From the NCBI GenBank assembly GCA_937862805.1, contig CALMDO010000168.1, forward strand, positions 1 through 41,626: 41,626 bases of DNA, written 5' to 3'. Position 1 is the first letter of the stretch. Every line of letters starts with the position of its first letter. Positions 40,998 to 41,626 of this stretch are shown one piece after another. A program made the position numbers and the translations under genes. The notes beneath the pieces were generated by a model. That model saw nothing but the letters and a program-made list of their open reading frames with translations. It was not told the origin of the DNA and searched no databases. Source of the stretch: an uncultured Bacteroidota bacterium (GTDB taxonomy: Bacteria; Bacteroidota; Bacteroidia; Bacteroidales; FEN-979).

Positions 40998-41626
40998 ATG
41001 GGAATCCTGAAACTAAAAAAGAAAGCAGTTGGTTACCTCGCGTTTATGCATCTTTATATACTCAGGCACTTCTGGCTCTCCCCGTGGTTTCTTGCCCTGC
41101 CCTTAACCTTTCTGATCATCCTGCTGCTTCCCGCTGTATTCCGTAAGTACAGAATTGAACTCGTTGATTACAGACCGACCGACAAGCCGAATTCCCTTGA
41201 ACTGTACCAGGACTTGGACGGAGATGGAAACAGTGAACAGATCGTCTATTTCGAAAATTCCGAGGGGAAGGCCTCTCTTAAGATTAACGATCATAAGGGA
41301 TTTATTCTTGATCATTTTTATTTCTCAGGCACCATCCTTCTGAAAACCGACGCTATAATAGCCGGAGAATATGATTCGACCGGAACCATTGGGATTTTTC
41401 TTATGACACGGTCGGGAGATTCTCTCTTTTTGCATGGCATCGCCCCCATGCGATCGGATAAATACCTTTTCAAGGACCTGTTTATCGGCGCATTGGAACC
41501 GCAGAACGGAGAAAATGATTTTACGCTGACAACCACCTGGCTAATCGATCTTGATCGAGATGGACTCAAAGAGATTGTTTCCGGGATCATGGCTGGCTTC
41601 AGGGCACAACCCAGATTTCTCTTCAG
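40998..41626 (+). CDS. Membrane-anchored protein with FG-GAP/EF-hand-like repeats (partial)
   Basis: The frame stays open from the ATG at 40998 to the window edge. A basic cytosolic N-terminus (MGILKLKKKAVGYL) is followed by one TM (PWFLALPLTFLIILLLPAVF), then an extracytoplasmic part with the acidic loops YQDLDGDGNSEQIVYFE and WLIDLDRDGLKEIVSG. These D-x-D-x-D-G loops are the calcium-binding type of FG-GAP/VCBS repeats. In Bacteroidota such N-termini occur in sensor kinases and surface proteins; the downstream half is missing, so the class is open. Confidence 0.65.
   Translation, partial: MGILKLKKKAVGYLAFMHLYILRHFWLSPWFLALPLTFLIILLLPAVFRKYRIELVDYRPTDKPNSLELYQDLDGDGNSEQIVYFENSEGKASLKINDHKGFILDHFYFSGTILLKTDAIIAGEYDSTGTIGIFLMTRSGDSLFLHGIAPMRSDKYLFKDLFIGALEPQNGENDFTLTTTWLIDLDRDGLKEIVSGIMAGFRAQPRFLF

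Noticed and set aside
1-41626. tRNA genes, CRISPR arrays, insertion sequences, phage genes and classical defence systems
   Set aside because: None was seen: no cloverleaf-like segment in the gaps, no regularly spaced repeats, and no transposase or integrase motif in any frame.

Overview
The window reads as a chromosomal segment of a member of the Bacteroidota, probably an uncultured Bacteroidales-like lineage of moderate GC. The evidence is threefold. There are many copies of the phylum's housekeeping promoter (-7 TAnnTTTG, -33 TTTG/TTG) with no obvious Shine-Dalgarno sites. The gene order acpP-fabF-rnc-IPExxxVDY protein is typical of the phylum. There are also lipoproteins, an RprX/RprY-like two-component pair, a short type of pgi and a signal-peptide cyclophilin. 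No tRNA, rRNA, CRISPR array, insertion sequence or phage gene was seen. The segment is gene-dense, with no gene-free stretch over 300 bases.

Layout. 1-3225 (minus): three PQQ-type beta-propeller proteins, the first cut by the window edge. 3325-3741 (plus): small secreted helical protein. 3738-8794 (minus): M16 metalloprotease, small lipoprotein, CHAP/NlpC-like secreted protein and MFS transporter, tightly spaced. 8980-16026 (minus): the most unusual region, a compact six-gene operon. In transcription order it encodes a PqqD-like RiPP recognition element, an ATP-grasp ligase, a fold-III PLP decarboxylase with a leader-peptide-like N-terminus, a urea-transporter/M23-peptidase fusion, a TPR-plus-beta-barrel outer-membrane protein and a periplasmic TPR protein. 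16187-19808 (minus): lipoprotein, PBP2 (mrdA) and rodA. 19894-23692: LuxE-like enzyme, SRAP protein YedK and a large DUF2339-like membrane protein. 23699-26400 (minus): histidine kinase, response regulator and rsmI. 26401-26655: candidate ~100-nt small RNA with its own promoter and terminator. 26656-33707: pgi, purN, acpP-fabF-rnc, IPExxxVDY protein, phasin-like protein and UbiB kinase. 33758-41626: pheS, cyclophilin, tdk, a hypothetical, dusB, CPBP protease, an AsmA/GT51 transglycosylase and a truncated membrane-anchored FG-GAP-like protein.

How it fits together. Most of the window is housekeeping: fatty-acid synthesis, cell-wall elongation, translation, tRNA modification and nucleotide metabolism. 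The 8980-16026 operon stands out because its products would span every compartment. Three cytosolic proteins look like a peptide- or amino-acid-modifying module. An inner-membrane channel is fused to a peptidoglycan hydrolase, and a TPR/barrel pair sits in the periplasm and outer membrane. I infer a make-and-export pathway for a small amide or amino-acid conjugate. No substrate can be named from sequence alone.
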